Shown one piece after another: positions 26,196-35,535 of a stretch of 64,000 nucleotides of DNA. The translations under genes and the position numbers were made by a program. Positions within the stretch are counted from its first letter, which is position 1. The number at the start of each line of letters is the position of its first letter. Source of the stretch: Alphaproteobacteria bacterium (GTDB lineage: Bacteria; Pseudomonadota; Alphaproteobacteria; UBA6615); assembly GCA_011087645.1 (NCBI GenBank), contig JAALLF010000006.1, positions 175,454-239,453 on the forward strand, read 5' to 3'. Under the pieces are notes generated by a model. It did no database searches, was not told where the DNA came from, and saw only the letters and a list, made by a program, of their open reading frames with translations.

Positions 26196-26453
26196 TCAGT
26201 TCTCGCTCGGATGGAAATAGCGCAGCACGGCGATGGTGCCGACCAGATTGAGCAGCGTATAAAGGATAGCGATATCGAGGAATTCAGGCCGTCCGGTGAC
26301 GAAGCCGATCACGGCTAGCGCCAGCACCGCCAGGGTGCCGGTCGAATTGACCGCCAGCACCCGGTCGAACAAGGTCGGGCCGGCGATCGCCCGCACCATC
26401 GCCAGCGCCAGGCTGACCAGAACCGCGATCATGGCGACGGCGAACATTGTCAT
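26196..26453 (-). CDS. mrpF: Na+/H+ antiporter subunit MrpF
   Basis: 85 residues, three helices. ALAMVRAIAGPTLFDRVLAV is the MrpF hallmark (R-x-x-x-G-P-x-x-x-D-R-x-x), followed by FLDIAILYTLLNLVGTIAVLRYF. It overlaps mrpE by four bases and precedes mrpG by four. MrpF is required for activity in characterised Mrp complexes. Confidence 0.93.
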   Translation of the reverse strand: MTMFAVAMIAVLVSLALAMVRAIAGPTLFDRVLAVNSTGTLAVLALAVIGFVTGRPEFLDIAILYTLLNLVGTIAVLRYFHPSEN

Positions 26454-26932
26454 GAAGGCGCCCCGCCCTCGAACTTTGTGACCATGCGGTCCATATCGCC
26501 GGCTGCCAGGTCGGTTGCGCCGGCGCGCGTGATTGCATGGACGGTGATCTCGTTATCCTCGACCTCGACCGAGACCGTACCCGGCGTCAGCGTAATCGAG
26601 TTGGCATAGGTGACAACGCCCACCACTGTTTTCTGGCTGGCTTTTACGTTGATAAGGGTCGGACTGATCGGCAGCGACGGCGACAAAATAATACGCGAAA
26701 CATCGATGCCGGACTTGATAATTTGCCAGATCAGCCACGGCCAATACCAGGTGGCGCGGCCCAGCAGATAGATCGGGTGACCTTCGCGATCGATTACCGC
26801 CATGCGACTCGCCAACGCGACCACGGCAACCGATGACACGGCGCCGATGATCATCAACGTCGACGTGTAGTGGCCAGAAAGCACCAGCCAAAAGCCGTAG
26901 GTAATAATAACCGCACTTGCGAAATAGAGCAC
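26450..26932 (-). CDS. mrpE: Na+/H+ antiporter subunit MrpE
   Basis: First gene of the antiporter operon. 160 residues from a GTG start. Two N-terminal helices (LYFASAVIITYGFWLVLSG; MIIGAVSSVAVVALASRM) are followed by the MrpE segment YWPWLIWQIIKSGIDVSRII and a cytoplasmic domain with SITLTPGTVSVEVEDNEITVHAI. This matches the MnhE/MrpE family. The E-F-G-(A'B)-C-D order resembles group 2 or archaeal-type Mrp arrangements more than the A-B-C-D-E-F-G order. Confidence 0.93.
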   Translation of the reverse strand: MLYFASAVIITYGFWLVLSGHYTSTLMIIGAVSSVAVVALASRMAVIDREGHPIYLLGRATWYWPWLIWQIIKSGIDVSRIILSPSLPISPTLINVKASQKTVVGVVTYANSITLTPGTVSVEVEDNEITVHAITRAGATDLAAGDMDRMVTKFEGGAPS

Positions 26933-27198
26933 CGGGCTAACCTCACCCCCGAATTCCCAATCAGAGGGACCCGGTGTCGCGTCGTGCTTGCACCCGGCGC
27001 GCTGCCCTCCTCCCCTTTTTGCAACTGACGGTTATTATTATTCAAACAACTGGCCACCGGCTGCAGCTGCGCATACTACTCGCATTCGTTTGGCGTGCAA
27101 GATAGGCGGCGACCAAAGGTCGCGGTCTTGCCCCTTCCCGTTCGCGCGCCTATGTTCGCGGTTCGACGATTAACCCCAGTTTTGAAAGGCGAACCGCC
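26933..27198. promoter_or_regulatory. Divergent promoter region between the Mrp and cox clusters
   Basis: 266 bases between divergently transcribed mrpE and coxG. It contains a 15-base perfect dyad GCGACC-AAA-GGTCGC at 27109-27123, about 75 bases before the coxG start, and an A/T-rich patch (about 27028-27048, GGTTATTATTATTCAAAC). No confident -35/-10 pair was assigned. The dyad could be an operator or a small hairpin. Confidence 0.35.
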
Positions 27199-27795
27199 AT
27201 GGAAATGAGCGGCGAATACCGCATCGAAGCATCACGCGAAAAAGTGTGGGATGCCCTCAACGATCCCGAAATTCTCAAGCAAGCGATTCCCGGTTGCGAA
27301 GAGATCGACCGCCTTTCGGACACCGAAATGACGGCAAAAGTTGTCGCCAAGGTCGGCCCGGTGAAAGCGAGTTTCACCGGCGAAGTCACCTTGTCCGATC
27401 TCGACCCGCCCAACAGCTACCGCATCAGTGGCGAGGGCAAGGGCGGCGCCGCCGGCTTCGCCAAGGGCGGCGCCAACGTGCAGCTGGAAGCCGACGGCGG
27501 TGCGACGGTGTTGAAATATGACGTAGACGCCACCGTTGGCGGCAAGCTGGCCCAACTTGGCGCGCGCCTGATCGACGGCACGGCGAAAAAAATGGCTAAC
27601 GATTTTTTTAGCAATTTTGCCGAAATCGTCTCTGAAGGCCCGGCCGCCGAAGCCGAGGCGGCGCCCGCCGCGGAAGCCGCCCCTGCGGCCACCCCGACAA
27701 CCGGCCTCGCCACGGGCCCCAAGATCGACACCGGCACCTGGATTGTTGGACTAATTGTTGCCGCGGTAGTTGTGTTGGCCCTGATTGGGGGGTAG
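27199..27795 (+). CDS. coxG: CoxG-like SRPBCC protein with C-terminal membrane anchor
   Basis: 198 residues. The N-terminal 145 residues form the CoxG/SRPBCC domain (MEMSGEYRIEASREKVWDAL; DPEILKQAIPGCEEID; GSF/ASFTGEVTLSD; GGKLAQLGARLIDGTAKKMA). An Ala/Pro/Glu-rich linker leads to a C-terminal helix, WIVGLIVAAVVVLALIGG. In carboxydotrophs CoxG anchors carbon monoxide dehydrogenase to the membrane; related SRPBCC proteins also accompany other molybdenum hydroxylases. It precedes coxS by 168 bases on the same strand. Confidence 0.92.
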   Translation: MEMSGEYRIEASREKVWDALNDPEILKQAIPGCEEIDRLSDTEMTAKVVAKVGPVKASFTGEVTLSDLDPPNSYRISGEGKGGAAGFAKGGANVQLEADGGATVLKYDVDATVGGKLAQLGARLIDGTAKKMANDFFSNFAEIVSEGPAAEAEAAPAAEAAPAATPTTGLATGPKIDTGTWIVGLIVAAVVVLALIGG

Positions 27796-27963
27796 CAACA
27801 CAACGGCGCGACGAATTTTTAGCCGCGAAACAGCATTGGTGCCTTGACGCCAGCGCCCGCGGGGAAGAAACTTTCGTCAACGTAATCAAACGCACCGGCG
27901 GCAAGTGAATCGTCGGCGCATCGTAATTGTTGCGGGGCAACCCGATTTTAAGGGAGGAGAGCT

Positions 27964-28431
27964 ATGCCCACCGTGTCCATGACGGTGAACGGAAAGTCTG
28001 TATCGGCGGAAGTCGAACCACGGACCTTGCTCGTTCAATATCTGCGCGAACATCTTGGTCTTACCGGCACCCATGTGGGATGCGACACCAGCCAGTGCGG
28101 CGCCTGTGTCGTCCACGTCGATGGTGAGTCGGCAAAATCGTGCACCATGCTGGCCATGCAAGCCGAAGGTTCCGATGTTTCGACCATCGAAGGTCTGGCG
28201 GACGGCGATACCTTGCACCCGATGCAGGAAGCGTTTCGCGAGAACCACGGCCTGCAGTGCGGTTTTTGCACGCCCGGCATGGTCATGAGCGCGGTCGATT
28301 TAGTGCGTACGAACGCTGATCCAAGCGAGCAGGAAGTCCGCGAATGGCTCGAGGGCAACCTCTGCCGCTGCACCGGCTACCACAACATTGTTAAGTCCAT
28401 CCTGGCCGGCGCGAAAGCGATGCAGGGGTAA
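27964..28431 (+). CDS. coxS: Molybdenum hydroxylase small [2Fe-2S] subunit (CoxS-like)
   Basis: 155 residues carrying two [2Fe-2S] clusters. The plant-type cluster uses C40, C45, C48 and C60; the second uses C99, C102, C134 and C136 ([18 protein letters not shown]). It passes electrons between the molybdenum centre in CoxL and the FAD in CoxM. A strong GGGAGG ribosome site precedes ATG 27964. The order S-L-M is the one typical of form II enzymes. Confidence 0.96.
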   Translation: MPTVSMTVNGKSVSAEVEPRTLLVQYLREHLGLTGTHVGCDTSQCGACVVHVDGESAKSCTMLAMQAEGSDVSTIEGLADGDTLHPMQEAFRENHGLQCGFCTPGMVMSAVDLVRTNADPSEQEVREWLEGNLCRCTGYHNIVKSILAGAKAMQG

Positions 28432-28435
28432 GACA

Positions 28436-30793
28436 ATGACCGACACCGGCATTGGCGCGTCTGTTCGGCGCGTTGAGGACAAGCGGTTCCTAACCGGCCG
28501 CGGCAACTATACCGACGATATCGACCAGCATGGGCAAGCCTATGCATGGATGTTGCGTTCACCGCACGCCCATGCCCGGCTAAACAATGTCGATACCGCG
28601 GCGGCGGCGAGTGCCCCTGGGGTTATTGCCATCTTTACCGGTGCCGATATGGCGGCCGACGAAGTTGGGGGTCTTCCTTGTGGCTGGCAAATCCACAATA
28701 AGGACGGCTCGCCGATGAACGAGCCGGCGCATCCGCCGCTTGCCGTCGACAAGGTCCGTCATGTGGGCGACCAGGTGGCCGTCGTCATTGCCGAGACCAA
28801 GGCGCAGGCGCGCGATGCCGCCGAGCTGATCGCCGTTGACTATGACGTCTTGCCGGCCGCCATCGATATGAATGCGGCGCTGGCTGGCGCCTCAGCCGTA
28901 CATGACGATGTTCCCGATAACATGTGCTTCGATTGGGAAATCGGCGACAAGGACGCCACCGAAACGGCGTTCTCCGGCGCTGCGCACGTTATTTCGATCG
29001 ATGTGGTCAATAACCGGCTGATCCCGAACGCGATGGAGCCGCGCGCGGCGATCGCCCACCACGATTCATCCACCGGTCACTACACGCTGCATACGACGAC
29101 GCAGAATCCCCACGTCATCCGACTGCTCATGGGCGCGTTCGTGTTGCAAATACCCGAGCATAAACTGCGCATCGTCTCGCACGATGTCGGCGGCGGGTTC
29201 GGCTCGAAGATTTCCCACTACGCCGAAGAAGCCATCCTCACCTGGGCATCGGCCAAGGTCACGCAACCGATCAAATGGGTCGCCGAGCGTTCGGAATCTT
29301 TCATGACCGACGCCCATGGCCGAGATCATGAAACCCATGCCGAGCTGGCGATGGACGCGGACGGCAATTTCACCGGCCTGCGCGTCGCCACCAAGGCCAA
29401 TATCGGCGCCTACCTGTCGACCTTTGGATCGAGCGTCCCGACCTATCTCTACGCCACCCTGATGGCCGGCGTGTACACCACCCCGGCGATTTACTGCGAA
29501 GTGAAGACGGTGTTCACCAACACTGTGCCGGTCGACGCCTATCGCGGCGCGGGCCGTCCCGAATGCACCTATTTGCTGGAGCGGTTGGTGAATAAAGCGG
29601 CGCGGGAGACCGGCATCGATCCGGTAGAAATCCGCCGCAAGAACATGATCCAGGCCGACCAGTTCCCCTATCAGACACCGGTCGCCCTGCAATACGATGT
29701 GGGCGACTATCCGACCGCATTTAACACCGCGTTGCAGGCGGCCGATTACGAAGGCTTCGCCCAGCGGCGGGCGGAATCGGAAAGCAACGGCAAACAGCGC
29801 GGCATCGGCATCTCGACCTATATCGAGGCCTGCGGCATCGCCCCGTCAGCGGTGGCCGGCGCGCTCGGCGCCCGCGCCGGGCTATACGAGTCCGCCCAGG
29901 TGCGCGTCCATCCCACCGGCTCGGTCACGGTCTATACCGGCACCCACAGCCACGGTCAGGGCCATGAGACGACTTTCGCCCAACTGGTCTCGGAGAGCTT
30001 CGGCATTCCGGCCGATCAGGTCGAGGTCAGCCACGGCGACACCGGCGAAGTACAGTTCGGCATGGGGACCTACGGCTCGCGCTCGCTGGCGGTCGGCGGC
30101 CCGGCGATCCTCAAGGCCTGCAACAAGGTGATCGATAAGGCCAAGAAGATCGCGGCCCATATTCTCGAAGCCTCGGAAGCGGATATCGAGTTCACTGACG
30201 GCGTATTTCGGGTCTCCGGCACCGACCGGGAAATGGCCTTTGGCGAGGTCTCGCTGGCGGCCTATGTGCCGCACAATTATCCGATTGAGGAAATAGAGCC
30301 TGGTCTCGACGAGAACGCCTTCTACGACCCGCTCAATTTCAGTTTCCCGGCCGGGTGCCATATTTGCGAAGTCGAGGTCGATCCCGACACCGGCGTCATC
30401 GATATCGCCAACTTCACGGCGGTCGACGATGTCGGCCGGGTGGTCAATCCGATGATCGTCGAAGGCCAGGTCCATGGCGGTGTCGCCCAGGGTATCGGCC
30501 AAGCGCTGCTCGAAGGCTGCGTCTACGACGACGCCGGACAATTGCTGACCGGCTCCTATATGGATTACACCATGCCGCGGGCCGACGATCTGCCCAATCT
30601 TAATGTCGGCACCCAATCGGTGATGGGCGCCTCCAATCCCCTGGAAGTCAAAGGGGTCGGCGAAGTCGGCGCAATCGGCTCGCCGCCGGCGGTGATCAAC
30701 GCAATTCTAGATGCTTTGGCGCCCTTGGGCGTCGACGATATATCCATGCCCGCCACGCCGTCGAAGGTATGGCAGGCAATTCAGAACGCATAG
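28436..30793 (+). CDS. coxL: Molybdenum hydroxylase large subunit, CoxL form II type
   Basis: 785 residues; binds molybdopterin cytosine dinucleotide and holds the active site. It starts with the family pattern [21 protein letters not shown]. The active-site loop is AYRGAGR (residues 368-374), diagnostic of form II, not AYxCSFR of true form I carbon monoxide dehydrogenase, so the Cys that binds copper is absent. The catalytic Glu region [13 protein letters not shown] is at the C-terminus. The substrate is unknown; form II enzymes have been linked to other aldehydes or aromatic heterocycles. The start at ATG 28436 is four bases after coxS. Confidence 0.94.
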   Translation: MTDTGIGASVRRVEDKRFLTGRGNYTDDIDQHGQAYAWMLRSPHAHARLNNVDTAAAASAPGVIAIFTGADMAADEVGGLPCGWQIHNKDGSPMNEPAHPPLAVDKVRHVGDQVAVVIAETKAQARDAAELIAVDYDVLPAAIDMNAALAGASAVHDDVPDNMCFDWEIGDKDATETAFSGAAHVISIDVVNNRLIPNAMEPRAAIAHHDSSTGHYTLHTTTQNPHVIRLLMGAFVLQIPEHKLRIVSHDVGGGFGSKISHYAEEAILTWASAKVTQPIKWVAERSESFMTDAHGRDHETHAELAMDADGNFTGLRVATKANIGAYLSTFGSSVPTYLYATLMAGVYTTPAIYCEVKTVFTNTVPVDAYRGAGRPECTYLLERLVNKAARETGIDPVEIRRKNMIQADQFPYQTPVALQYDVGDYPTAFNTALQAADYEGFAQRRAESESNGKQRGIGISTYIEACGIAPSAVAGALGARAGLYESAQVRVHPTGSVTVYTGTHSHGQGHETTFAQLVSESFGIPADQVEVSHGDTGEVQFGMGTYGSRSLAVGGPAILKACNKVIDKAKKIAAHILEASEADIEFTDGVFRVSGTDREMAFGEVSLAAYVPHNYPIEEIEPGLDENAFYDPLNFSFPAGCHICEVEVDPDTGVIDIANFTAVDDVGRVVNPMIVEGQVHGGVAQGIGQALLEGCVYDDAGQLLTGSYMDYTMPRADDLPNLNVGTQSVMGASNPLEVKGVGEVGAIGSPPAVINAILDALAPLGVDDISMPATPSKVWQAIQNA

Positions 30794-30839
30794 TAAATAG
30801 TAAAGGTTGGCGACCAGCCGGCCGGCAGGGAGGAATACG

Positions 30840-31637
30840 ATGTACAATTTTAATTATAAAAAAGCGAGTTCTCGCGACGATGCGGTCGCCGCGCAATCGT
30901 CCGCCGACGACGGCAGCTATCTTGCCGGCGGCATGACGCTGATCCCCACCCTGAAGCAGCGCCTGGCCCAGCCCAGCGACCTGATCGATCTGGCCGATGT
31001 CGGCGACTTGGCCGGTATCTCCGACGATGGCGGCGCGATCACCATTGGCGCCATGACCACTCACGCAACGGTCGCGGAGTCCGAGGTAGTGACCTCGAAG
31101 ATCCCCGCCCTGGCGGCGTTGGCCGGCCATATTGGCGACCCGCAAGTGCGCAACCGCGGCACTATCGGCGGTTCGATCGCCAATAACGACCCGGCGGCCG
31201 ACTATCCGGCCGGCTGTGTTGGCCTCAACGCCACGATCATCACCAACAAGCGCGAACTCCCGGCCGAAGATTTCTTCACCGATCTATTCGAGACGGCGCT
31301 TGAGGAAGGTGAGTTGGTCACCGCCGTCAGCTTCCCGATCCCCGACAAGGCGGCCTACGCGAAGTTTCCCAACCCGGCCTCGCGCTACGCCATCGTCGGC
31401 GTCATGGTCGCGCAGACCGGCGGCGAGACCCGCGCCGCGGTCACCGGCGCCAGCCAGTCCGGCGTGTTCCGCGCCGCCGATATCGAAGCTGCCCTGGGCA
31501 GTGGCTTGGACGCCGCGGCGGCCAAGGAAGTCAAAGTGTCGGCCGACAACCTCAACGCCGATATTCACGCCTCGGCGGAATACCGCGCCCATCTGATTTC
31601 GATCATGGCCAGCCGAGCAGCCGCTGCCGCCGGTTGA
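30840..31637 (+). CDS. coxM: Molybdenum hydroxylase FAD subunit (CoxM-like)
   Basis: 265 residues. FAD-binding motifs are AGGMTLIPTLKQR (residues about 32-44) and TIGGSIANNDPAAD (about 112-125). The C-terminal CO_deh_flav_C domain follows (RYAIVGVMVAQTGGETRAAVTGA). ATG 30840 has GGGAGG about eight bases upstream. It ends the S-L-M operon; a strong terminator follows 23 bases after its stop. Confidence 0.95.
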   Translation: MYNFNYKKASSRDDAVAAQSSADDGSYLAGGMTLIPTLKQRLAQPSDLIDLADVGDLAGISDDGGAITIGAMTTHATVAESEVVTSKIPALAALAGHIGDPQVRNRGTIGGSIANNDPAADYPAGCVGLNATIITNKRELPAEDFFTDLFETALEEGELVTAVSFPIPDKAAYAKFPNPASRYAIVGVMVAQTGGETRAAVTGASQSGVFRAADIEAALGSGLDAAAAKEVKVSADNLNADIHASAEYRAHLISIMASRAAAAAG

Positions 31638-31659
31638 CCGCCACATTACTAGATTTAAG

Positions 31660-31697
31660 ATCGGCCGAGGCCCCATACGGGTTTCGGCCGATTTTTT
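31660..31697 (+). terminator. Rho-independent terminator after coxSLM
   Basis: ATCGGCCGA (31660-31668) pairs with TCGGCCGAT (31684-31692). The stem extends inward through GGCCC/GGGTT wobble pairs around a CATAC loop and is followed directly by TTTTTT (31692-31697). This is the clearest intrinsic terminator in the window. It separates the catalytic operon from the maturation genes coxD-coxE. Confidence 0.9.
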
Positions 31698-31836
31698 GTG
31701 GCCGCTTGGCCTAATCCGGCCAGTGAGCTATATCAACGCCGATATTTGGCGCATCAAGCATTACTCATAAGCGTGGTGCGCGCACCGATTGCCCCACCGG
31801 CGCGGTTTTGCCGACCTCCAACATCGTGAGCGAACG

Positions 31837-32763
31837 TTGACCAATATTCCCGATAACGTCGAGTCCACCGTCGAACTGCTGACCAGGGGCAGCTATATCG
31901 CCGACCGCAGTCTGGGCACGGCGGTCCACTTGGCCCTCCAGCTCAACCGGCCGCTGTTCTTGGAAGGCGAAGCCGGGGTCGGCAAGACCGAGATCGCCAA
32001 GGTGCTGGCCGACACGCTGGGCCGCAAGCTCGTGCGCCTGCAATGTTACGAAGGCCTCGATGTGGCCTCGGCGGTCTATGAATGGAACTACGCGGCGCAG
32101 ATGATCGAAATCCGCATGGCCGAGGCCGAGGGGATCGAGGATCGCGACCAGTTGGGCACCGACATTTTCTCCGACCGGTTCCTGGTCAAACGGCCGCTTC
32201 TACAGGCGCTCGAACCGTCTCTGGACGGCCCGCCGGTGTTATTGATCGATGAGCTCGACCGTACCGACGAGCCGTTCGAGGCCTATCTGCTGGAAGTGTT
32301 GTCGGATTTTCAAATCACCATCCCGGAAATCGGCACCGTGGCGGCCCAGGAGCCGCCGATCGTGGTGATCACCTCGAACCGCACCCGCGAAATCCACGAC
32401 GCGCTGAAACGGCGCTGCTTTTATTACTGGGTCGACTATCCCGACGCCGACCGGGAAATGGAAATCCTCAAGCTCAAGGCGCCCCAGGTCGATGTGAAGC
32501 TGAGCCGCCAGGTGGTGCAGTTCGTCCAACGGCTGCGCGAGATGGATCTATTCAAGCTACCGGGCATCGCCGAGACCATCGATTGGGCCTCGGCGCTCAA
32601 CCAGCTCGACGTCATCGAGCTGACCCCGGAAGCCATCGACGATACGCTGGGCGTTCTGTTGAAGTATCAGGACGACATCGCGCAGATCCGCGGCAGCGAA
32701 GCGGCCCTCATCCTCGACCAAATCAAGAATGAGGTCGCGGCGGCGCAGCTCGCGGCCGGCTGA
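31837..32763 (+). CDS. coxD: MoxR-type AAA+ ATPase CoxD
   Basis: About 308 residues from TTG 31837 (LTNIPDNVESTVELL matches family N-termini); TTG 31789 is an upstream alternative and no ATG fits. Walker A is GEAGVGKTE (residues 44-52), Walker B VLLIDELDRTDEPFEA, sensor 1 VVITSNRTREIHDALKRRC. In carboxydotrophic bacteria CoxD is a chaperone that helps assemble the active-site metal-sulfur centre of CoxL. Its neighbour coxE supplies the usual VWA partner of MoxR ATPases. Confidence 0.92.
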   Translation: MTNIPDNVESTVELLTRGSYIADRSLGTAVHLALQLNRPLFLEGEAGVGKTEIAKVLADTLGRKLVRLQCYEGLDVASAVYEWNYAAQMIEIRMAEAEGIEDRDQLGTDIFSDRFLVKRPLLQALEPSLDGPPVLLIDELDRTDEPFEAYLLEVLSDFQITIPEIGTVAAQEPPIVVITSNRTREIHDALKRRCFYYWVDYPDADREMEILKLKAPQVDVKLSRQVVQFVQRLREMDLFKLPGIAETIDWASALNQLDVIELTPEAIDDTLGVLLKYQDDIAQIRGSEAALILDQIKNEVAAAQLAAG

Positions 32764-32766
32764 TCC

Positions 32767-34068
32767 ATGCCGCAGAAAGCCATACCCGACGAAGGCCGCC
32801 TGGAGATGGCCGCGCAAGCGGCCCTACCGAACGTCGATGGCGGCGGCCGCGACGGCGGCAAAATCGCCGCCAATATCATGCATTTCGCCCGAGTGTTGCG
32901 CGCCGCCGGCCTGCCGGTCGGCCCCGGCAAGGTGCTCGACGGGTTTCGCGCCGTCGAGACGGTTGGTCTGGGTAATCGCGAGGATTTCTACTGGACCCTG
33001 CACGCGGTGTTCGTCAATCGGCGCGACCAGCGCGAAATCTTCGACCAGGCGTTCCACATTTTCTGGCGCAACCCGCAACTGCTCGAGCGCATGAGCGCGC
33101 TGATCCTGCCGACCCTGATCGACCCGGACAAGCCGCCGGAAGAGGCCGAAGAGATCAACCGGCGGCTGGCCGAAGCGCTCAAGGGCGACCAGCCCGACGA
33201 GGGCGACGACGGCGGCGGCGAGGAAGAAGACCCCGAGGTGACGGTCGACGCGGTGATGACCTGGTCGGCGCGCGAAGTCCTGCAGGATATGGACTTCGAG
33301 AAAATGTCGGGCGAAGAACTCGACCAGGCCAAGCGCGCCATCGCCCGCATGCGCTTACCGATCATGGAGGTGCCGACACGGCGCTTCCGCCGCGACGCGG
33401 CCGGCGCGCGCATCGATATGCGCGCCACGCTGCGTTCCGCGCTGCGCTCGGGCGGCGGCTCGATCCCGCTGCAATACCGCAAGCGCCGCCGGCGTCATCC
33501 ACCGCTGGTCGTGCTGTGCGATATTTCCGGCTCCATGAGCCGCTATTCGCGCATGATCCTGCACTTCATGCACGCGATCACCAACGACCGCGACCGGGTT
33601 CATACGTTCCTGTTCGGCACGCGGCTGACCAACGTCACCCGCTATCTGCGCTACAAGGATGTCGACGATGCGCTGGACCGGGTGGCCGACGCGGTCGACG
33701 ATTGGTCGGGCGGCACGCGCATCGGCCATAGCCTGCACGATTTTAACCTCAAATGGTCGCGCCGCGCGCTGTCGCAAGGCGCGGTGGTCCTGCTGATCAC
33801 CGACGGCCTCGACCGGGACGCCGCGGAGGGTCTGGAGGACGAGATCGTGCGGCTTCATAAATCGTGCCGGCGCTTGATCTGGCTGAACCCGCTCTTACGT
33901 TATGACCGCTACGAGCCGAAATCCCTGGGCGCCCGCGCCCTGCTGCCCCATGTGGACGATTTCCGCTCGGTGCATAATTTGCAGAGCCTGAGCCAGTTGG
34001 CCGAGGCCCTGACCCGTCCGTCGACCGACGACACCATGATCCGCCGTATGCTGGAGGCCGCCGCATGA
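32767..34068 (+). CDS. coxE: VWA-domain protein CoxE
   Basis: 433 residues. An N-terminal helical region and an acidic stretch (EGDDGGGEEEDPE) precede the VWA domain. The metal-binding MIDAS motif is DISGSMS (D252, S254, S256), with later conserved parts GGTRIGHSLHDF and VLLITDGLDR. CoxE-type proteins work with MoxR ATPases in cofactor insertion. It begins three bases after coxD and overlaps the XdhC/CoxI gene by four. Confidence 0.93.
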   Translation: MPQKAIPDEGRLEMAAQAALPNVDGGGRDGGKIAANIMHFARVLRAAGLPVGPGKVLDGFRAVETVGLGNREDFYWTLHAVFVNRRDQREIFDQAFHIFWRNPQLLERMSALILPTLIDPDKPPEEAEEINRRLAEALKGDQPDEGDDGGGEEEDPEVTVDAVMTWSAREVLQDMDFEKMSGEELDQAKRAIARMRLPIMEVPTRRFRRDAAGARIDMRATLRSALRSGGGSIPLQYRKRRRRHPPLVVLCDISGSMSRYSRMILHFMHAITNDRDRVHTFLFGTRLTNVTRYLRYKDVDDALDRVADAVDDWSGGTRIGHSLHDFNLKWSRRALSQGAVVLLITDGLDRDAAEGLEDEIVRLHKSCRRLIWLNPLLRYDRYEPKSLGARALLPHVDDFRSVHNLQSLSQLAEALTRPSTDDTMIRRMLEAAA

Positions 34069-34412
34069 CCGACACCACCGAAACTCAAACCCCCTTCGAC
34101 CATGACGATGTGCTGGAACGCGCCGCCCAATGGCGCGGCGAAGGCCGCGACGTCGCCATCGCCACCGTGGTCAGCACTTGGGGCTCGTCGCCACGGCCGG
34201 TGGGCAGCCAGTTGGCCGTCGACGGCGACAGCAACATGATCGGCTCGGTCTCTGGCGGCTGTATCGAAGGCGCGGTGATCCACGACGCCAAGGAAGTGAT
34301 GGCCGACGGCAAACCGCGCCTGCTCGAATTCGGCGTCGCCGACGAAATGGCCTGGGAAGTCGGCCTGGCCTGCGGCGGCCGGATCGAAGTCTATGTCGAA
34401 CGCCTCGATTGA
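34065..34412 (+). CDS. XdhC/CoxI-family N-terminal domain protein
   Basis: 115 residues that match only the N-terminal XdhC_CoxI domain: EGRDVAIATVVSTWGSSPRPVGSQLAV, then MIGSVSGGCIEGAVIHDAKEVM and ACGGRIEVYVERLD. Family members help sulfurate or load the molybdenum cofactor of xanthine dehydrogenase-type enzymes. The Rossmann half is encoded separately by the gene starting at 34678, with a 265-base repeat-filled gap between. The gene overlaps coxE by four bases. Confidence 0.9.
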   Translation: MTDTTETQTPFDHDDVLERAAQWRGEGRDVAIATVVSTWGSSPRPVGSQLAVDGDSNMIGSVSGGCIEGAVIHDAKEVMADGKPRLLEFGVADEMAWEVGLACGGRIEVYVERLD

Positions 34413-34677
34413 CGATGATGAATTTCGTCTCAATCCACACTCAGCCTCATCCTGATGAGCACTTTCTCCTCGTACTTCGAGACGCTCGCATTCGCTCGCT
34501 CCTCAGCATGAGGAGAAAGTGCGTCTCGAAGGGTGACGGTCGAAAAACTCAACCAAACAATAACCTCATGCTGAGCTTGTCGAAGCATGCGGCGGCAACG
34601 CCCCGCCCCTCGTCCTTCGACAAGCTCAGGATGAGGGGTCAGGATGAGGACACTGGCAGCAGCTGGCGTAGGAAACA
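34413..34677. repeat. Cluster of three dispersed palindromic repeats
   Basis: Three copies occupy this gap. The long-loop type (starts CTTCGAGACG, centre CTCCTCAGCATGAGG) spans 34475-34532. A reverse copy CATGCTGAGCTTGTCGAAGC is at 34564-34589. A forward copy with TTCGACAAGCTCAGGATG is at 34611-34636, followed by a short duplication GGTCAGGATGAGGA. The array separates the two XdhC-family genes. Confidence 0.88.
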
Positions 34678-35400
34678 ATGAAACAAGCGATCCTCGACGC
34701 CCTGTTAGCCGCCCGCGCCGCCAAGCGGCCGGTGGCCACCGTCACCCATTTGGAGAGCGGCGCCCAGGCGCTGGTCTACCGCCCCAACGACAGTGATGGC
34801 GACACCAGCGGCGGCGAGGTCGGCGACCTGGCGCTCGACGAGGCGGCGATCGCTTCAGCGCGGCGGGCCATCGCCGACGATAAAAGCGTGCGCATCGACA
34901 GCGACGCCGGCACCCTGTTCATCCAGGTATCCAACCCGCCGAAACGCATGATCATCGTCGGCGCGGTGCATATCGCCCAGCCGCTGGTCGAAATCTCCAA
35001 GACGGCGGGCTATGCGCTCACCATCGTCGATCCGCGCGGCGCGTTCGCCACCCGCGACCGCTTTCCCGAGGTGGAGCTCAGCGAGGACTGGCCCGACGAC
35101 GCGCTCAAGGCGCTCAATATCGACACAAGAACGGCGGTCGTCACCCTGACCCACGATCCCAAACTCGACGACCCGGCGCTCCACGTAGCGCTGCGCTCTG
35201 AGGCCTTCTATATCGGATCGCTGGGCAGCAAGAAGACCCATGGCGGGCGCGTGGAACGGCTCACGCAAGCCGGCTACAGCGAGACCGAAATCGCCCGCAT
35301 CCACGCCCCCATCGGCCTCTATATCGGCGGCAAAAGCCCGGCTGAAATCGCCATCTCGATCATGGCGCAGGTCACGGAAGTGCTGCACCAGCAGGGGTGA
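34678..35400 (+). CDS. XdhC-family molybdenum cofactor maturation protein (CoxF-like)
   Basis: 240 residues. A shortened N-terminal XdhC_CoxI region (AAKRPVATVTHLESGAQALVY) is followed by the XdhC Rossmann domain: MIIVGAVHIAQPLVEISKTAGY, TIVDPRGAFATRDRFP, and the end motif YIGSLGSKKTHGGRVERL with IGLYIGGKSPAEIAISIMAQ. XdhC binds the molybdenum cofactor and passes it to the large subunit after sulfuration. It is the last cox-related gene before the toxin-antitoxin-like insert. Confidence 0.92.
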   Translation: MKQAILDALLAARAAKRPVATVTHLESGAQALVYRPNDSDGDTSGGEVGDLALDEAAIASARRAIADDKSVRIDSDAGTLFIQVSNPPKRMIIVGAVHIAQPLVEISKTAGYALTIVDPRGAFATRDRFPEVELSEDWPDDALKALNIDTRTAVVTLTHDPKLDDPALHVALRSEAFYIGSLGSKKTHGGRVERLTQAGYSETEIARIHAPIGLYIGGKSPAEIAISIMAQVTEVLHQQG

Positions 35401-35535
35401 GGTGGTCTCCAAGCCTGGATTGGGAGAAATGACCGCTTGTGCCGCTGATCAGAAGCGTGAGGGCCTGGCCAGAAGACACCCCCGTGTTGATTTGATACTA
35501 TTTCTGAGAGTCACGATTAGAGCGAAGTTGTTTCG

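Noticed and set aside
19560..26932. Respiratory complex I or hydrogenase membrane arm
   Set aside because: MrpE, MrpF and MrpG are present, and no NuoA-J, hydrogenase or ferredoxin subunits accompany the large subunits.
28436..30793. True (form I) carbon monoxide dehydrogenase
   Set aside because: The active-site loop is AYRGAGR with no Cys for the Mo-Cu site, and the gene order is S-L-M, not M-S-L.
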